Source of the DNA: Anaerotruncus sp. G3(2012)
Lineage (GTDB): Bacteria; Bacillota; Clostridia; Oscillospirales; Ruminococcaceae
DNA length: 64,000 bases
Assembly: GCF_000403395.2 (NCBI RefSeq)
Contig: NZ_KE159657.1
Coordinates: forward strand, 710,147 to 774,146
Direction: 5' to 3'
The notes beneath the pieces are model-generated. The model worked only from the letters and a program-made list of their open reading frames with translations, had not been told where the DNA came from and searched no databases. Shown here piece by piece: positions 49,114-57,913 of the stretch (position 1 is its first letter; the number at the start of each line of letters is the position of its first letter). Both the position numbers and the translations under genes were made by a program.

Positions 49114-49836
49114 ATGGCTAATTCTACAAAGGCGAAACCAAGTTATCTGGCAACATTGACCAATGGTATTATCAAAGAAAACCCTGTTCTGGTGTTGATC
49201 CTCGGTACCTGTCCGACCCTTGCGGTCACCACCATGGCGATCAATGGGCTTGGCATGGGCCTTGCGGCTACCGTTGTTCTGATCTGCTCCAACATCGTAA
49301 TCTCTCTGCTCAAAAAGGTGATCCCGGACACCGTCCGAATCCCTTGCTATATCGTTGTCATTGCGGCGTTTGTGACCATCGTCCAGTTCCTGGTCAAGGC
49401 ATATGCCCCGGCGCTTGACAGCGCGCTCGGCGTATTCCTGCCTCTCATCGTCGTAAACTGCATCATCCTCGGCCGCGCCGAGATGTTCGCAAACAAAAAC
49501 GACGTAATTTCCTCTGCACTGGATGGCCTTGGCATGGGCATCGGCTTTACGCTTGCGCTTTTCTGCATGGGTTCGGTCCGTGAGATCCTCGGCAACGGGA
49601 CCTGGATGTCCGGCGCTTCCTGGATCGGCATTCAGAATGGCATCAACCTCCACTGGGAAAATCCGATCATCGTATTCCTGCTCGCTCCCGGCGGTTTCAT
49701 GGTCTTTGGAGCGCTGGTTGCGCTGGTCAACTTCCTGACCAAAGGCAAAGCGATCAAGAAAAAAGAGTTTGGCTGTGAAGGCTGCCCGTCGGCTGCGGCC
49801 TGCAAAGCTGCCCAAAAAGGAGGCTGTAACGCATGA
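49114..49836 (+). CDS. rnfE: Rnf complex subunit RnfE with a Cys-rich tail
   Basis: The 240-residue integral subunit has about six membrane helices. Together with RnfA it forms the pseudosymmetric core that holds an intramembrane iron-sulfur cluster (Cys in LGTCPTLAVT and VNCIILGRAE). After the last helix a short basic stretch leads to GCEGCPSAAACKAAQKGGC at the C-terminus, four to five Cys that could bind metal. The stop overlaps rnfA (ATGA). GGGAGGG precedes the ATG. Confidence 0.94.
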   Translation: MANSTKAKPSYLATLTNGIIKENPVLVLILGTCPTLAVTTMAINGLGMGLAATVVLICSNIVISLLKKVIPDTVRIPCYIVVIAAFVTIVQFLVKAYAPALDSALGVFLPLIVVNCIILGRAEMFANKNDVISSALDGLGMGIGFTLALFCMGSVREILGNGTWMSGASWIGIQNGINLHWENPIIVFLLAPGGFMVFGALVALVNFLTKGKAIKKKEFGCEGCPSAAACKAAQKGGCNA

Positions 49837-50426
49837 AACAATTTGCAATTATTCTCATCAGCGCGGTACTGCTCAATAACTACGTCCTCTCCCGGTTCCT
49901 GGGTATCTGCCCGTTTTTGGGCGTCAGCAAAAAGCTGGATTCCGCTTTCGGCATGAGCGTTGCGGTAACTTTTGTCATGGCGCTGGCCACCGCTGCAACC
50001 TGGCCGATCTACACATACATTCTGCTCCCGAATGGGCTGGCCTACCTCCAGACGATCGCATTCATCCTGATTATTGCGGCGTTAGTGCAGTTCATCGAGA
50101 TTGCGCTGAAAAAGTACATCCCATCCCTGCATGCTGCACTGGGAATCTATCTTCCGCTGATTACCACCAACTGTGCGGTGCTCGGCGTCACCATCCTCAA
50201 TCTGGATGAAGGCTACAATTTTGCCGAGTCGATGGTCAATGCGGTCGGTTCCGGTCTGGGCTTCATGCTGGCGATGGTGCTTTTTTCGGGCGTCCGTTCC
50301 CGTGTTGACGCAGCCAGGACGATCCCGAAGGCATATCAGGGAATCCCGATCACCCTGACTGCGGCAGCGATCTGCTCGGTCAGCTTTATGGGCTTCAGCG
50401 GCATCGTTGACGGCCTGTTCCATTGA
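49833..50426 (+). CDS. rnfA: Rnf complex subunit RnfA
   Basis: The 197-residue membrane subunit has about six helices with the family motifs NNYVLSRFLGICPFLGVSK near the N-terminus and LPLITTNCAVLGVTIL in the middle; the Cys in each are the expected ligands for the RnfA/E intramembrane cluster. It is translationally coupled to rnfE. Confidence 0.95.
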   Translation: MKQFAIILISAVLLNNYVLSRFLGICPFLGVSKKLDSAFGMSVAVTFVMALATAATWPIYTYILLPNGLAYLQTIAFILIIAALVQFIEIALKKYIPSLHAALGIYLPLITTNCAVLGVTILNLDEGYNFAESMVNAVGSGLGFMLAMVLFSGVRSRVDAARTIPKAYQGIPITLTAAAICSVSFMGFSGIVDGLFH

Positions 50427-50441
50427 TAGGGGGTAGTAAAG

Positions 50442-51254
50442 ATGTTGTTACCAGTCGTAATTGTTGGCGGGATCGGCCTTGTCTGCTCTGTGATCCTCGT
50501 GATTGCCGCAAAGGTGATGGCAATGCCCGCCGATGAGCTGTTTGATGCGATCCGCGCAGAGCTTCCGGGCGCAAACTGCGGTGCGTGCGGATACGCCGGA
50601 TGCGATGACTATGCAAAAGCGGTCGCGCACAGCGGTGCAAAAACCAACCTTTGTATCCCTGGCGGTGCAGGGACTGCGGCGGCAGTCAGCGCTGCAATGG
50701 GTGTTGTAGCCGAAGAGGTCAAACCGCAGTACGCGGTTGTCCACTGCTCGGGAAACTGTAATGTTACCGAGGACAGCATGGATTATCAGGGCAAACAGAC
50801 CTGTGCGGCAAGCAAGATGTTCTATAACGGCAAGGGGAGCTGCCAGTTCGGCTGTCTCGGATTTGGCGACTGCATGAACGTCTGCCAGTATGGCGCGATT
50901 GCGATTGTAAACGGAATCGCGGTTGTGGATAAGTCGGTTTGCGTCGGCTGCGGAATGTGCTCCAAGGTGTGCCCGAACCATCTGATCTCGGTGATCCCTG
51001 CTACCAACACGATCTATGTTGGATGCAGTTCCAAGGATAAGGGCGCTGTAACACGCAAGGTCTGTAAAAATGGCTGCATCGGCTGTAAGAAGTGCGAGAA
51101 AGCCTGTGAGCAGGGCGCGATTACTGTGACAGATAATGTCGCTTCGATTGATCCGGAGAAATGCATCAACTGCGGCAAGTGTGTCACAGGATGCCCCACT
51201 GGTGCTATCGTCACCTGCGAGTCCCGCTGTGAGTCGATCCCCGTCAGTGCATAA
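50442..51254 (+). CDS. rnfB: Rnf complex subunit RnfB
   Basis: RnfB accepts electrons from ferredoxin. The 270-residue protein has one N-terminal membrane helix, the cluster motif GANCGACGYAGCDDYA, and further ferredoxin-type motifs: CMNVCQYGAI, CVGCGMCSKVCP, CIGCKKCEKACEQGAI and CINCGKCVTGCPTGAI. That gives about four to five clusters in all. It ends the rnf operon before a perfect palindromic terminator. Confidence 0.95.
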   Translation: MLLPVVIVGGIGLVCSVILVIAAKVMAMPADELFDAIRAELPGANCGACGYAGCDDYAKAVAHSGAKTNLCIPGGAGTAAAVSAAMGVVAEEVKPQYAVVHCSGNCNVTEDSMDYQGKQTCAASKMFYNGKGSCQFGCLGFGDCMNVCQYGAIAIVNGIAVVDKSVCVGCGMCSKVCPNHLISVIPATNTIYVGCSSKDKGAVTRKVCKNGCIGCKKCEKACEQGAITVTDNVASIDPEKCINCGKCVTGCPTGAIVTCESRCESIPVSA

Positions 51255-51260
51255 GAAAGC

Positions 51261-51300
51261 GACATCCCATCGGATCATATGATCCGATGGGATGTCTTTT
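51261..51300. terminator. Perfect palindromic terminator between rnfB and the pseudouridine synthase gene
   Basis: A perfect 36-base palindrome (51261-51296) followed on the plus strand by TTTT. It also lies just inside the 3' end of the convergent gene (51275), so the last codons of that gene are part of the stem. Confidence 0.88.
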
Positions 51301-52255
51301 CCATATCATTAAATTCGTCCTGAAACCAGACCTTTGGGACCGTAAATGTTTTTCCGTCCAGATAGTTGAGAATCCCGGCATCAGTGCGGAATCGAAAGGT
51401 TAGTTTATAGGAGTAAAGCGCCTGAAACTTGTGTCCGGTTCCCTTATTGTCGCGTTGATGTCCATATTTTGCATCCCCGAGCAGCGGATGCCCGATAGAA
51501 GCCAGGTGTGCCCGAATCTGGTGGGTACGGCCGGTGAGCAGATCGACTTCAAGCAGGGACCGGTGGCCATGCTCTGCAAGGACGCGATAACGGGTGAGGA
51601 TCGTCCGGCCGTCTTTGAGCGGGCGCTCTGAAACCGTAACGGTATTGGTTTCGCTGTTTTTGACAAGGTATCCCTTGAGGGTATCGGAAGTGTTTGGCAT
51701 CCTTCCATGGACGATGCAGAGATAGAGTTTTTGCAGTTCCCGGTCTTTGATCTTCTGGTTCAGCACGCGCAGGGAGGCGGCATTTTTTGCCGCAATCACG
51801 ATCCCGCCAGTGTTCCGGTCAATCCGGTTGCAGAGAGCGGGGACAAAGCTGTTTTCCTGCCCGGGCTGGTATTCTCCTTTTTGATAGAGATAGTGCAGGA
51901 TTCGATTAATCAGGGTATCAGGAAGGCGGCTGTCGTCCTCATGTACGACAAGCCCCGGGCGCTTGTCTACCAGCAGAAGGTTGTCGTCCTCATATAAAAT
52001 GTCAAGCCGCATGGGAGCCGATAAGAATTCCAGACATTTTTGCGGAGGAGAAAAGAATTCATCGTTGATGTAGAGGGCAAGGAGGTCCCCTTCCGCCAAA
52101 CGAGTGGAAATTTCGCAGCGCTTGCCATTCAGCTTTACCCGTTTTAGCCGGATATATTTGTAAAGCAGATTTTGCGGCAGAAGCGGGACCGCTTTGGTTA
52201 GGAATTTATCTACCCGCTGGCCGGCATCATTGGCATTGATTGTGAATTCCTTCAT
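51275..52255 (-). CDS. RluA-family 23S rRNA pseudouridine synthase
   Basis: The 326-residue enzyme has an N-terminal S4 RNA-binding domain (about 1-70) and the RluA catalytic domain. The catalytic Asp is in NRIDRNTGG, where the family norm is HRLDxxTSG. RTHQIRAHLASIGHPLLGDAKYG is intact. The start at 52255 follows GGAGGAACTT. The site specificity cannot be told from sequence. It faces pyrE across 241 bases that hold both promoters. Confidence 0.92.
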   Translation of the reverse strand: MKEFTINANDAGQRVDKFLTKAVPLLPQNLLYKYIRLKRVKLNGKRCEISTRLAEGDLLALYINDEFFSPPQKCLEFLSAPMRLDILYEDDNLLLVDKRPGLVVHEDDSRLPDTLINRILHYLYQKGEYQPGQENSFVPALCNRIDRNTGGIVIAAKNAASLRVLNQKIKDRELQKLYLCIVHGRMPNTSDTLKGYLVKNSETNTVTVSERPLKDGRTILTRYRVLAEHGHRSLLEVDLLTGRTHQIRAHLASIGHPLLGDAKYGHQRDNKGTGHKFQALYSYKLTFRFRTDAGILNYLDGKTFTVPKVWFQDEFNDMEKTSHRII

Positions 52256-52412
52256 AAGTTCCTCCGTTCTCAGGATTCGAAACGCTGCTTTTGCAGCAGT
52301 TTGCTGGAATTGGCTACCAGAGCGGAAACCTGCATATCTTCTGGCCGTAATTGTGATACCAGCTCTTTTTACAGCCATTATAGCATATTTTTTTAAAATA
52401 CGGCAGATTCTA

Positions 52413-52441
52413 TTGGCAAAAAACGAAGGATTTGCTATAAT
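52413..52441 (+). promoter_or_regulatory. Promoter for pyrE
   Basis: TTGGCA (52413-52418), 17-base spacer, perfect TATAAT (52436-52441). Confidence 0.8.
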
Positions 52442-52496
52442 ATGCGCAGAAGCAAAGGTTTGCGCCGCCATAACAATTCAGAAAGAGGTTGTATAT

Positions 52497-53081
52497 ATGA
52501 TTACACGTGAAAGAGTAGAAGAGATTTTAAAAGAGTCCGGTGTGCTGCTGGAAGGGCACTTTCTTCTGACATCCGGCCGCCATTCCAACAAATATATGCA
52601 GTGTGCCAAAATCTTCCGGCATACGAAATATAGTGAGGAGCTTTGTGGTGCGCTTGCAGAGCTTTATCAGGATGAAAAAATTGATGTCGTGATTGGTCCC
52701 GCGATGGGAGCAGTACAGATGGCCTACGAGGTCAGCCGGCAGATTGGGTGCGAAAATTTCTTCACCGAGCGGGTTGACGGTAAGATGGAACTGCGCCGCG
52801 GGTTTGAGGTCACGCCTGGAATGCGCTGCCTGCTCGTCGAAGATGTTGTGACCACTGGAGGTTCGGTCAAAGAGGTTGCCGAGCTGGTGAAATCGTTGGG
52901 CGGCGTGGTGGTCGGGATTGGCTCGATCGTCGACCGCAGCAACGGGGCTGTTGACTTTGGGTTCCCGTTCAAGGCGGTTTATCCGGTAGAGGTCGTCTCG
53001 TGGGAAGCGCAGGATTGCCCGCTCTGCCGTGAGGGGAAGCTGCCGGCGGTGAAGCCCGGAAGCAGAAAGCTTCCGGAATAA
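52497..53081 (+). CDS. pyrE: Orotate phosphoribosyltransferase
   Basis: PyrE joins orotate and PRPP to make OMP in pyrimidine synthesis. The 194-residue product has TSGRHSNKYMQC near the N-terminus and the PRPP loop CLLVEDVVTTGGS. The C-terminal CPLCREG and basic tail are typical of the TIGR01367 (Thermus-type) branch. The start at 52497 follows AGAGG; the longer frame covers the promoter. No other pyr genes are adjacent. Confidence 0.95.
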   Translation: MITRERVEEILKESGVLLEGHFLLTSGRHSNKYMQCAKIFRHTKYSEELCGALAELYQDEKIDVVIGPAMGAVQMAYEVSRQIGCENFFTERVDGKMELRRGFEVTPGMRCLLVEDVVTTGGSVKEVAELVKSLGGVVVGIGSIVDRSNGAVDFGFPFKAVYPVEVVSWEAQDCPLCREGKLPAVKPGSRKLPE

Positions 53082-53107
53082 AAGAAACAGGTCGGGTGGT
53101 GTAAAGG

Positions 53108-53827
53108 ATGTCCGGCTATCATGATGGTCATAGGCAGCGGCTCAAAAAACGCTTTTTGAAAGAGGACCTGGATGGGTTTGAACCACATGAGGTGCTGGAA
53201 CTAATCCTGTTTTATGCGATACCCCGAAGAGATACCAATGATTTGGCACATCGTTTGATCCAGTATTTTGGGGACATCACTGCTGTATTTGATGCGGAGG
53301 TTCCAGAGCTTTGCGAGGTAGAGGGAATCGGTGAGAACGCTGCTGTTCTGATCAAACTGTTTGCATCCGGCTGCCGTTATTATCTTAATGCATACAACAA
53401 AAAAGGTGCGGTAATTCAAACAACAGAGCAGGCGGTGGAATATCTGCGTCCGAAGTTCATCGGCAGATCGAACCGGGAAAATATCTGTGTCCTTTTTCTG
53501 GATAACAAGGGGAGAGTTTCCTACTGCGATATTGTGGGTGAGGGAACCATAAATATGGCGTCAGTTTATATCCGCAACATTGTTGAACTGGCGCTTCGGT
53601 TCCGGGCGGTGTCTGTCATCTTCTCTCATAACCATCCGCGGGGACTGGTGAATCCTTCAAATGCGGATATTTCTGTCACACACGAGCTTTACCAAGCCTT
53701 GAAAACAGTGCAGATCAAGCTGACAGATCATATCATCTTTACCGAAACCGACTTTCTTTCGATGCGCAGTTTTGGCTACTTTTCGTTTGAAGATGGGCAT
53801 ACATATAGCCAAATCGCTTCGAAGTGA
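53108..53827 (+). CDS. radC: RadC family JAB/MPN-domain protein
   Basis: The 239-residue product has an N-terminal helix-hairpin-helix part (LCEVEGIGENAAVLIKL) and a C-terminal JAB metalloprotease-like domain with the metal motif SHNHPRGLVNPSNAD. The early claim of a DNA-repair role for RadC is not well supported; the true substrate is unknown. It follows pyrE by 26 bases and may be cotranscribed. Confidence 0.93.
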   Translation: MSGYHDGHRQRLKKRFLKEDLDGFEPHEVLELILFYAIPRRDTNDLAHRLIQYFGDITAVFDAEVPELCEVEGIGENAAVLIKLFASGCRYYLNAYNKKGAVIQTTEQAVEYLRPKFIGRSNRENICVLFLDNKGRVSYCDIVGEGTINMASVYIRNIVELALRFRAVSVIFSHNHPRGLVNPSNADISVTHELYQALKTVQIKLTDHIIFTETDFLSMRSFGYFSFEDGHTYSQIASK

Positions 53828-53915
53828 CATGTTATTTGGAAGCGGGTTGACCAATGACTGAAAACAGGAGCTTTCAGAACTGGATTGCTCCGATTGGATA
53901 TGGGAGGATTTGCGT

Positions 53916-54581
53916 ATGATGTTCAATAAAAACCGGTTGCTTCTGGTGATGCTGGCATCACTTATGGTGTTGTCGTCGTCTGCATGTGCGAAGTCAGGGG
54001 GAGGACAGGAGCAGAGCAGTGAACCTGTTGCATCCTCGTCTGCTTCTGCACAGGTGGAGGAGCCTGTCTCTTCAGAAAATATGTCCGGAGATGCCAATCC
54101 GGATGAACCAACCCTGAAGAATTTTAAAACCACCGATTTGGATGGCAATGAGGTCACGCAGGAAATTTTTTCGAATGCTGACCTGACCATGATAAACATT
54201 TGGGCGACCTACTGCAATCCCTGCCTCGGGGAGATGCCAGACCTTGGCGTACTCGCAGAGGAATATGCGGATCAGGGGGTGCAGATTGTCGGTATTTTGA
54301 TGGATGTTTATGACCAGAATTGGAATGTGGTCCAGTCACAGGTGGATTTGGCGAAGGAAATTATCCAAGAGACCGGTGCGGACTATCTCCACCTGATGCC
54401 GTCTACTGATCTGATCTATGCAAAACTGCGATATGTGCAGGCGGTGCCCGAAACCATTTTTGTGGATAAAGAGGGGAACCTGGTGGGGGAACCTCACCTT
54501 GGTGCCCGCACAAAGGACAAGTGGTCGGAGGAAATTCAAAAACGTCTGGAGATGGTGCATAGTGAAGCTGGTGCAGGCTAA
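53916..54581 (+). CDS. TlpA-like thioredoxin-fold lipoprotein
   Basis: A 221-residue membrane-anchored thiol oxidoreductase. The lipoprotein signal ends LSSSAC; a Ser/Glu-rich linker leads to an AhpC/TSA-TlpA-type domain (about 70-215) with the active site [15 protein letters not shown] and a cis-Pro loop [11 protein letters not shown]. The ATG at 53916 follows GGGAGG. The gene overlaps the next one by 20 bases and that overlaps the third, so the three are very probably one functional unit. Confidence 0.9.
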   Translation: MMFNKNRLLLVMLASLMVLSSSACAKSGGGQEQSSEPVASSSASAQVEEPVSSENMSGDANPDEPTLKNFKTTDLDGNEVTQEIFSNADLTMINIWATYCNPCLGEMPDLGVLAEEYADQGVQIVGILMDVYDQNWNVVQSQVDLAKEIIQETGADYLHLMPSTDLIYAKLRYVQAVPETIFVDKEGNLVGEPHLGARTKDKWSEEIQKRLEMVHSEAGAG

Positions 54582-54708
54582 CTGGAAGGCCGCGGCATTG
54601 CTTATTGTCGGCGCAGCTATGATCGTTGCTGGCATCCTGCGCGGAGAGGTATATACCGTGTTTACAAAAGCGGCAAATATCTGTTTGGAGTGTATCGGAA
54701 TTGGGTAA
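54562..54708 (+). CDS. CD1871A-like 48-residue membrane peptide
   Basis: A GTG at 54562 inside the end of the upstream gene (GGAGATG seven bases before) opens a 48-residue frame: a basic start, a membrane helix ([15 protein letters not shown]), then [22 protein letters not shown], ending in a CxxC-type CLEC motif. I recognise this as the CD1871A family of CXXC-containing peptides in Clostridia. It sits between a TlpA-like protein and a 4Fe-4S membrane protein. The role is unknown; a small thiol or cluster carrier is one idea. Confidence 0.85.
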   Translation: MKLVQANWKAAALLIVGAAMIVAGILRGEVYTVFTKAANICLECIGIG

Positions 54709-55573
54709 TCATCTGAAACGAGCGGGAAACCGGCTGCGCCTTTTGGTGCAGATTGGCTTTACTGCATTAACAAATGGCTATCTGGCAGGATTTCTTCGTG
54801 GTAAGATTTACACGGGAAAGACAAAATCCCTTTGCGTTCCCGGTTTGAATTGTTATTCCTGCCCAGGAGCGCTTGGTTCCTGCCCAATCGGTTCCCTTCA
54901 GGCTGTGCTTGCGGACCGAAACTACAAATTTGCATTTTATGTTTCGGGTTTTCTCCTGTTGTTCGGGGCGGTTCTGGGACGGTTTGTCTGTGGCTGGCTT
55001 TGCCCGTTCGGACTGGTACAGGACCTTCTCCACAAAATCCCATTTCCCAAAAAGTTCCGGAAAATTCCGGGGGATCGCTGGCTGAAATTTCTCAAATACC
55101 TGATTTTGGCGGGGTTTGTGATCCTTTTGCCGCTTTATGCAGTGAATTTTATCGGGCAGGGCCAACCATGGTTCTGCAAATATATCTGTCCATCCGGCAC
55201 TTTGCTTGGCGGATGGCCGCTTGTCTCTGCAAACCCCTCGCTACAGCAGACGATCGGGTGGCTGTTTGCATGGAAAAATCTGATTCTGGTGGTTCTGCTG
55301 GTTCTGTCCATGCTGATCTATCGTCCGTTTTGCAGGTATCTTTGCCCACTCGGTGCGATTTACGGGCTTTTTAACCCGATCGCGTTCTATCGTTATCGGA
55401 TCAATGCTGAAAAATGTACGGCATGCGGTCTTTGCCAGAGGACATGCGGCTTGGATATACCGGTTCACCAAACTCCGAATAGTCCGGAGTGCATCCGCTG
55501 TGGGAACTGTGCGAAAGCCTGCCCGCATCAGGCGATTGAAACCCCGTTTTCAAAAATCTGTCAGGCAGATTAA
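54701..55573 (+). CDS. Membrane 4Fe-4S protein, NapH-like
   Basis: The start is most likely the TTG at 54701, with GGAGTG eight bases upstream inside the preceding gene; no ATG is well placed. The 290-residue protein has about four membrane helices. It carries paired cysteine motifs typical of NapH/CcoG-like proteins ([32 protein letters not shown]) and two C-terminal [4Fe-4S] motifs ([24 protein letters not shown]). A short [14 protein letters not shown] lies near the N-terminus. It probably passes electrons across the membrane, perhaps to the TlpA-like partner. Confidence 0.87.
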   Translation: MGNHLKRAGNRLRLLVQIGFTALTNGYLAGFLRGKIYTGKTKSLCVPGLNCYSCPGALGSCPIGSLQAVLADRNYKFAFYVSGFLLLFGAVLGRFVCGWLCPFGLVQDLLHKIPFPKKFRKIPGDRWLKFLKYLILAGFVILLPLYAVNFIGQGQPWFCKYICPSGTLLGGWPLVSANPSLQQTIGWLFAWKNLILVVLLVLSMLIYRPFCRYLCPLGAIYGLFNPIAFYRYRINAEKCTACGLCQRTCGLDIPVHQTPNSPECIRCGNCAKACPHQAIETPFSKICQAD

Positions 55574-55590
55574 AAAGCAGATTGGACTTT

Positions 55591-55628
55591 ATTCCGCACA
55601 GTTTTTGCTGCTGCGGAATTTTTTTTGG
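55591..55628 (+). terminator. Terminator of the redox cassette
   Basis: ATTCCGCA (55591-55598) pairs with TGCGGAAT (55612-55619), followed by eight T. Confidence 0.88.
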
Positions 55629-55669
55629 AAATTTACACAAACTATTCCGGATAAATGCACCGCACCCTC

Positions 55670-55698
55670 TTGCAATTCCTTTCTGGTTATGGTATTAT
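55670..55698 (+). promoter_or_regulatory. Promoter for rpsB-tsf
   Basis: TTGCAA (55670-55675), 17-base spacer, TATTAT (55693-55698). The roughly 120-nt leader can fold and may carry S2 autoregulation, but I cannot prove a known motif. Confidence 0.75.
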
Positions 55699-55828
55699 AT
55701 TACGGCTGATATGGAACGATTGTCAGCAAAACACACATCATGCCATCGTTTTGTCGGTGTCCTCACGGGGATGATAGGGCGAGCCGAAAGCGTGATGGAG
55801 GAAATGAACCGAAAGAGAGGAATTTATC

Positions 55829-56563
55829 ATGGGCGTAGTATCTATGAAACAACTGTTGGAGGCGGGCGTTCACTTTGGTCATCAGACCAGAAGATGGAAC
55901 CCTAAAATGGCACGTTATATCTTTACGGAGAGAAACGGCATCTATATCATCGACCTCCAGAAAACAGTCAAGAAACTGGACGAGGCGTATATGTTTGTCC
56001 GCGACCTTGCCGCAAATGGCGGGAATGTCCTGTTCGTCGGGACCAAGAAACAGGCGGGGGATTCGGTCCGTGAGGAAGCGACTCGCGCAGGCGCCTATTA
56101 TGTAAATGCCAGATGGCTGGGCGGTATGATGACCAACTTCAAGACCATCCGCCGCAGAATCGACCGTCTCGCACAGCTGCGCAAGATGGAAGAGGATGGA
56201 ACCTTTGACCGTCTGCCGAAGAAAGAGGTCAGCAAGCTCAACCTCGAGATCGAGAAGCTCGAAAAGTTCCTTGGCGGTATCAAGGATATGAAGAAGCTGC
56301 CGGCAGCAATGTTTATTGTCGACCCCAGAAAAGAGAAGATTGCGGTTGCAGAAGCGAAAAAGCTTGGTATTCCGATCGTTGCGATCGTCGATACCAACTG
56401 TGATCCGGACGAAATCGACTATGTAATCCCGGGCAATGATGACGCAATTCGTGCGGTTAAGCTGCTTTCTGCCACAATGGCTGATGCAATCATTGAAGGC
56501 CGTCAGGGTGCGGAATCCGCAGAAGCTGCTGCAGAGAAAGAAGAGGAAGCGGCAGCGGAATAA
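55829..56563 (+). CDS. rpsB: 30S ribosomal protein S2
   Basis: The 244-residue S2 starts [27 protein letters not shown] and has the central coiled-coil and the conserved [20 protein letters not shown] segment. The tail is Ala/Glu-rich ([16 protein letters not shown]). It is followed by tsf after 41 bases, the standard order. Confidence 0.98.
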   Translation: MGVVSMKQLLEAGVHFGHQTRRWNPKMARYIFTERNGIYIIDLQKTVKKLDEAYMFVRDLAANGGNVLFVGTKKQAGDSVREEATRAGAYYVNARWLGGMMTNFKTIRRRIDRLAQLRKMEEDGTFDRLPKKEVSKLNLEIEKLEKFLGGIKDMKKLPAAMFIVDPRKEKIAVAEAKKLGIPIVAIVDTNCDPDEIDYVIPGNDDAIRAVKLLSATMADAIIEGRQGAESAEAAAEKEEEAAAE

Positions 56564-56604
56564 ATTCGATTGTGCGGAAACGATAGAATGGAGGTTTGAA
56601 TAAA

Positions 56605-57525
56605 ATGGCTTTTACAGCGAAAGACGTACAGGCGTTGAGAGAGAAAACCGGCGTCGGCATGATGGAGTGCAAAAAGGCACTTACCGAGACCGACGGCGAT
56701 ATGGATAAGGCAATCGAGGTGCTCCGTGAAAAGGGGCTCGCAGCTGTTACCAAAAAGGCTGGCAGGATTGCGGCTGAGGGCGTTGTACTTGCGATGGTCG
56801 ACGAGGCAACAAAAGTGGGCGTCGTGATCGAGGTCAACTCGGAGACTGATTTTGTCGCGAAGAACGAAAAGTTCATGGAGTTTGTCACTTCCTGTGCAAA
56901 AACAGTTGCGGCAAATAAACCTGCTTCGGTGGAAGAGCTTCTGCCGATGAAAGCGGTTGGTTCTGATCTGACGGTCGAGGAAGAGCTGCGTGACAAAGTT
57001 CTCACGATTGGTGAGAACATGAAGATTCGCCGCTTCACCTATGCGGAGGGTGTTTTGACCACTTACGTCCATGGCGGCGGTAAGATCGGTGTTATGGTTA
57101 CCTTCGATTCGGATGTTGCCGATAAAGAAGGCTTTGGTGCCTACGCAAAAGATGTTGCGATGCAGGTTGCGGCAATCAATCCGGGATATCTGGATTCCGC
57201 TGCTGTTCCGGCTAACGTGATCGAGCATGAGAAGGAGATTCTCAAGGCGCAGATTTCGAATGATCCGAAGCTCAGCAACAAGCCTGCAAATATCATCGAG
57301 AAGATGGTTGATGGTAGAATCGGAAAATACTACAAGGAGAACTGCCTCCTTGAGCAGGCATTTGTAAAGAATGGCGATATTAACATCGCACAGTATACCG
57401 AGCAGACTGCAAAAGAGCTTGGCGGTTCTATTAAGATCACTGGATTTGTCCGCTATGAGAAGGGCGAGGGCCTTGAGAAAAAGGAAGAGAACTTTGCGGA
57501 TGAAGTTGCCAGCATGATGAAATAG
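56605..57525 (+). CDS. tsf: Elongation factor Ts
   Basis: EF-Ts reloads EF-Tu with GTP. The 306-residue protein has the N-terminal UBA-like domain (VQALREKTGVGMMECKKALTE) and the core with ETDFVAKNE. The ATG at 56605 follows GGAGG at long spacing; a TTG at 56596 would add three residues and is less likely. It ends the rpsB operon at a strong terminator. Confidence 0.97.
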   Translation: MAFTAKDVQALREKTGVGMMECKKALTETDGDMDKAIEVLREKGLAAVTKKAGRIAAEGVVLAMVDEATKVGVVIEVNSETDFVAKNEKFMEFVTSCAKTVAANKPASVEELLPMKAVGSDLTVEEELRDKVLTIGENMKIRRFTYAEGVLTTYVHGGGKIGVMVTFDSDVADKEGFGAYAKDVAMQVAAINPGYLDSAAVPANVIEHEKEILKAQISNDPKLSNKPANIIEKMVDGRIGKYYKENCLLEQAFVKNGDINIAQYTEQTAKELGGSIKITGFVRYEKGEGLEKKEENFADEVASMMK

Positions 57526-57587
57526 TCTGCCGTATCTCAACTTTTTAAGGCAACATAAAAACAGAGCGGTTATCAGACAGAATGCGG

Positions 57588-57632
57588 AAAAGGACAAGCA
57601 AAAAGCGGTTTGTTTTTGCTTGTCCTTTTTTC
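57588..57632 (+). terminator. Terminator of rpsB-tsf
   Basis: Stem of about 17 bp (57588-57604 with 57613-57629) and a T-run. Confidence 0.9.
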
Positions 57633-57692
57633 TGTGTTATGAACTTAAATGTAAAATAGATCAATTTGAAAGCACGCTCCCTAAAAACAGAG

Positions 57693-57731
57693 ACCGGGTG
57701 GAAAAGCAAACTGCTTTTCCACCCGGTTTTA
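57693..57731. terminator. Second strong hairpin downstream of tsf
   Basis: Perfect 16-base arms (57693-57708 and 57712-57727), 3-base loop, then TTT on the plus strand. No gene lies between it and the tsf terminator; it may terminate leftward transcripts from the SASP gene. Confidence 0.75.
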
Positions 57732-57823
57732 TAGTCGAAAAACCTCAAAAGGATCATTACTTTCTTTTGAAGCCTGCGTTTTTTGCCCGCAGGGAGCCGA
57801 CTTTGACGGCTCTGTTTCGTCTT

Positions 57824-57892
57824 ATATAGTCAACAGGTACGCCTTGTCCCCTTCCTTGAAAGCAGAATGGGTTTCAAGGATGTTGACTATAT
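57824..57892. repeat. Nested inverted repeat (hairpin within a hairpin)
   Basis: Outer perfect 12-base arms ATATAGTCAACA (57824-57835) and its reverse complement (57881-57892) enclose an inner 9-bp stem (57853-57861 with 57872-57880) whose loop contains CAGAATG. The outer arm recurs at 46003-46014. Confidence 0.75.
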
Positions 57893-57913
57893 CATAGGGC
57901 TGTCCGGTAGGGT

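Noticed and set aside
57620-57829. Short frames on both strands between tsf and the SASP gene
   Set aside because: They run through two strong terminator hairpins and lack ribosome sites.
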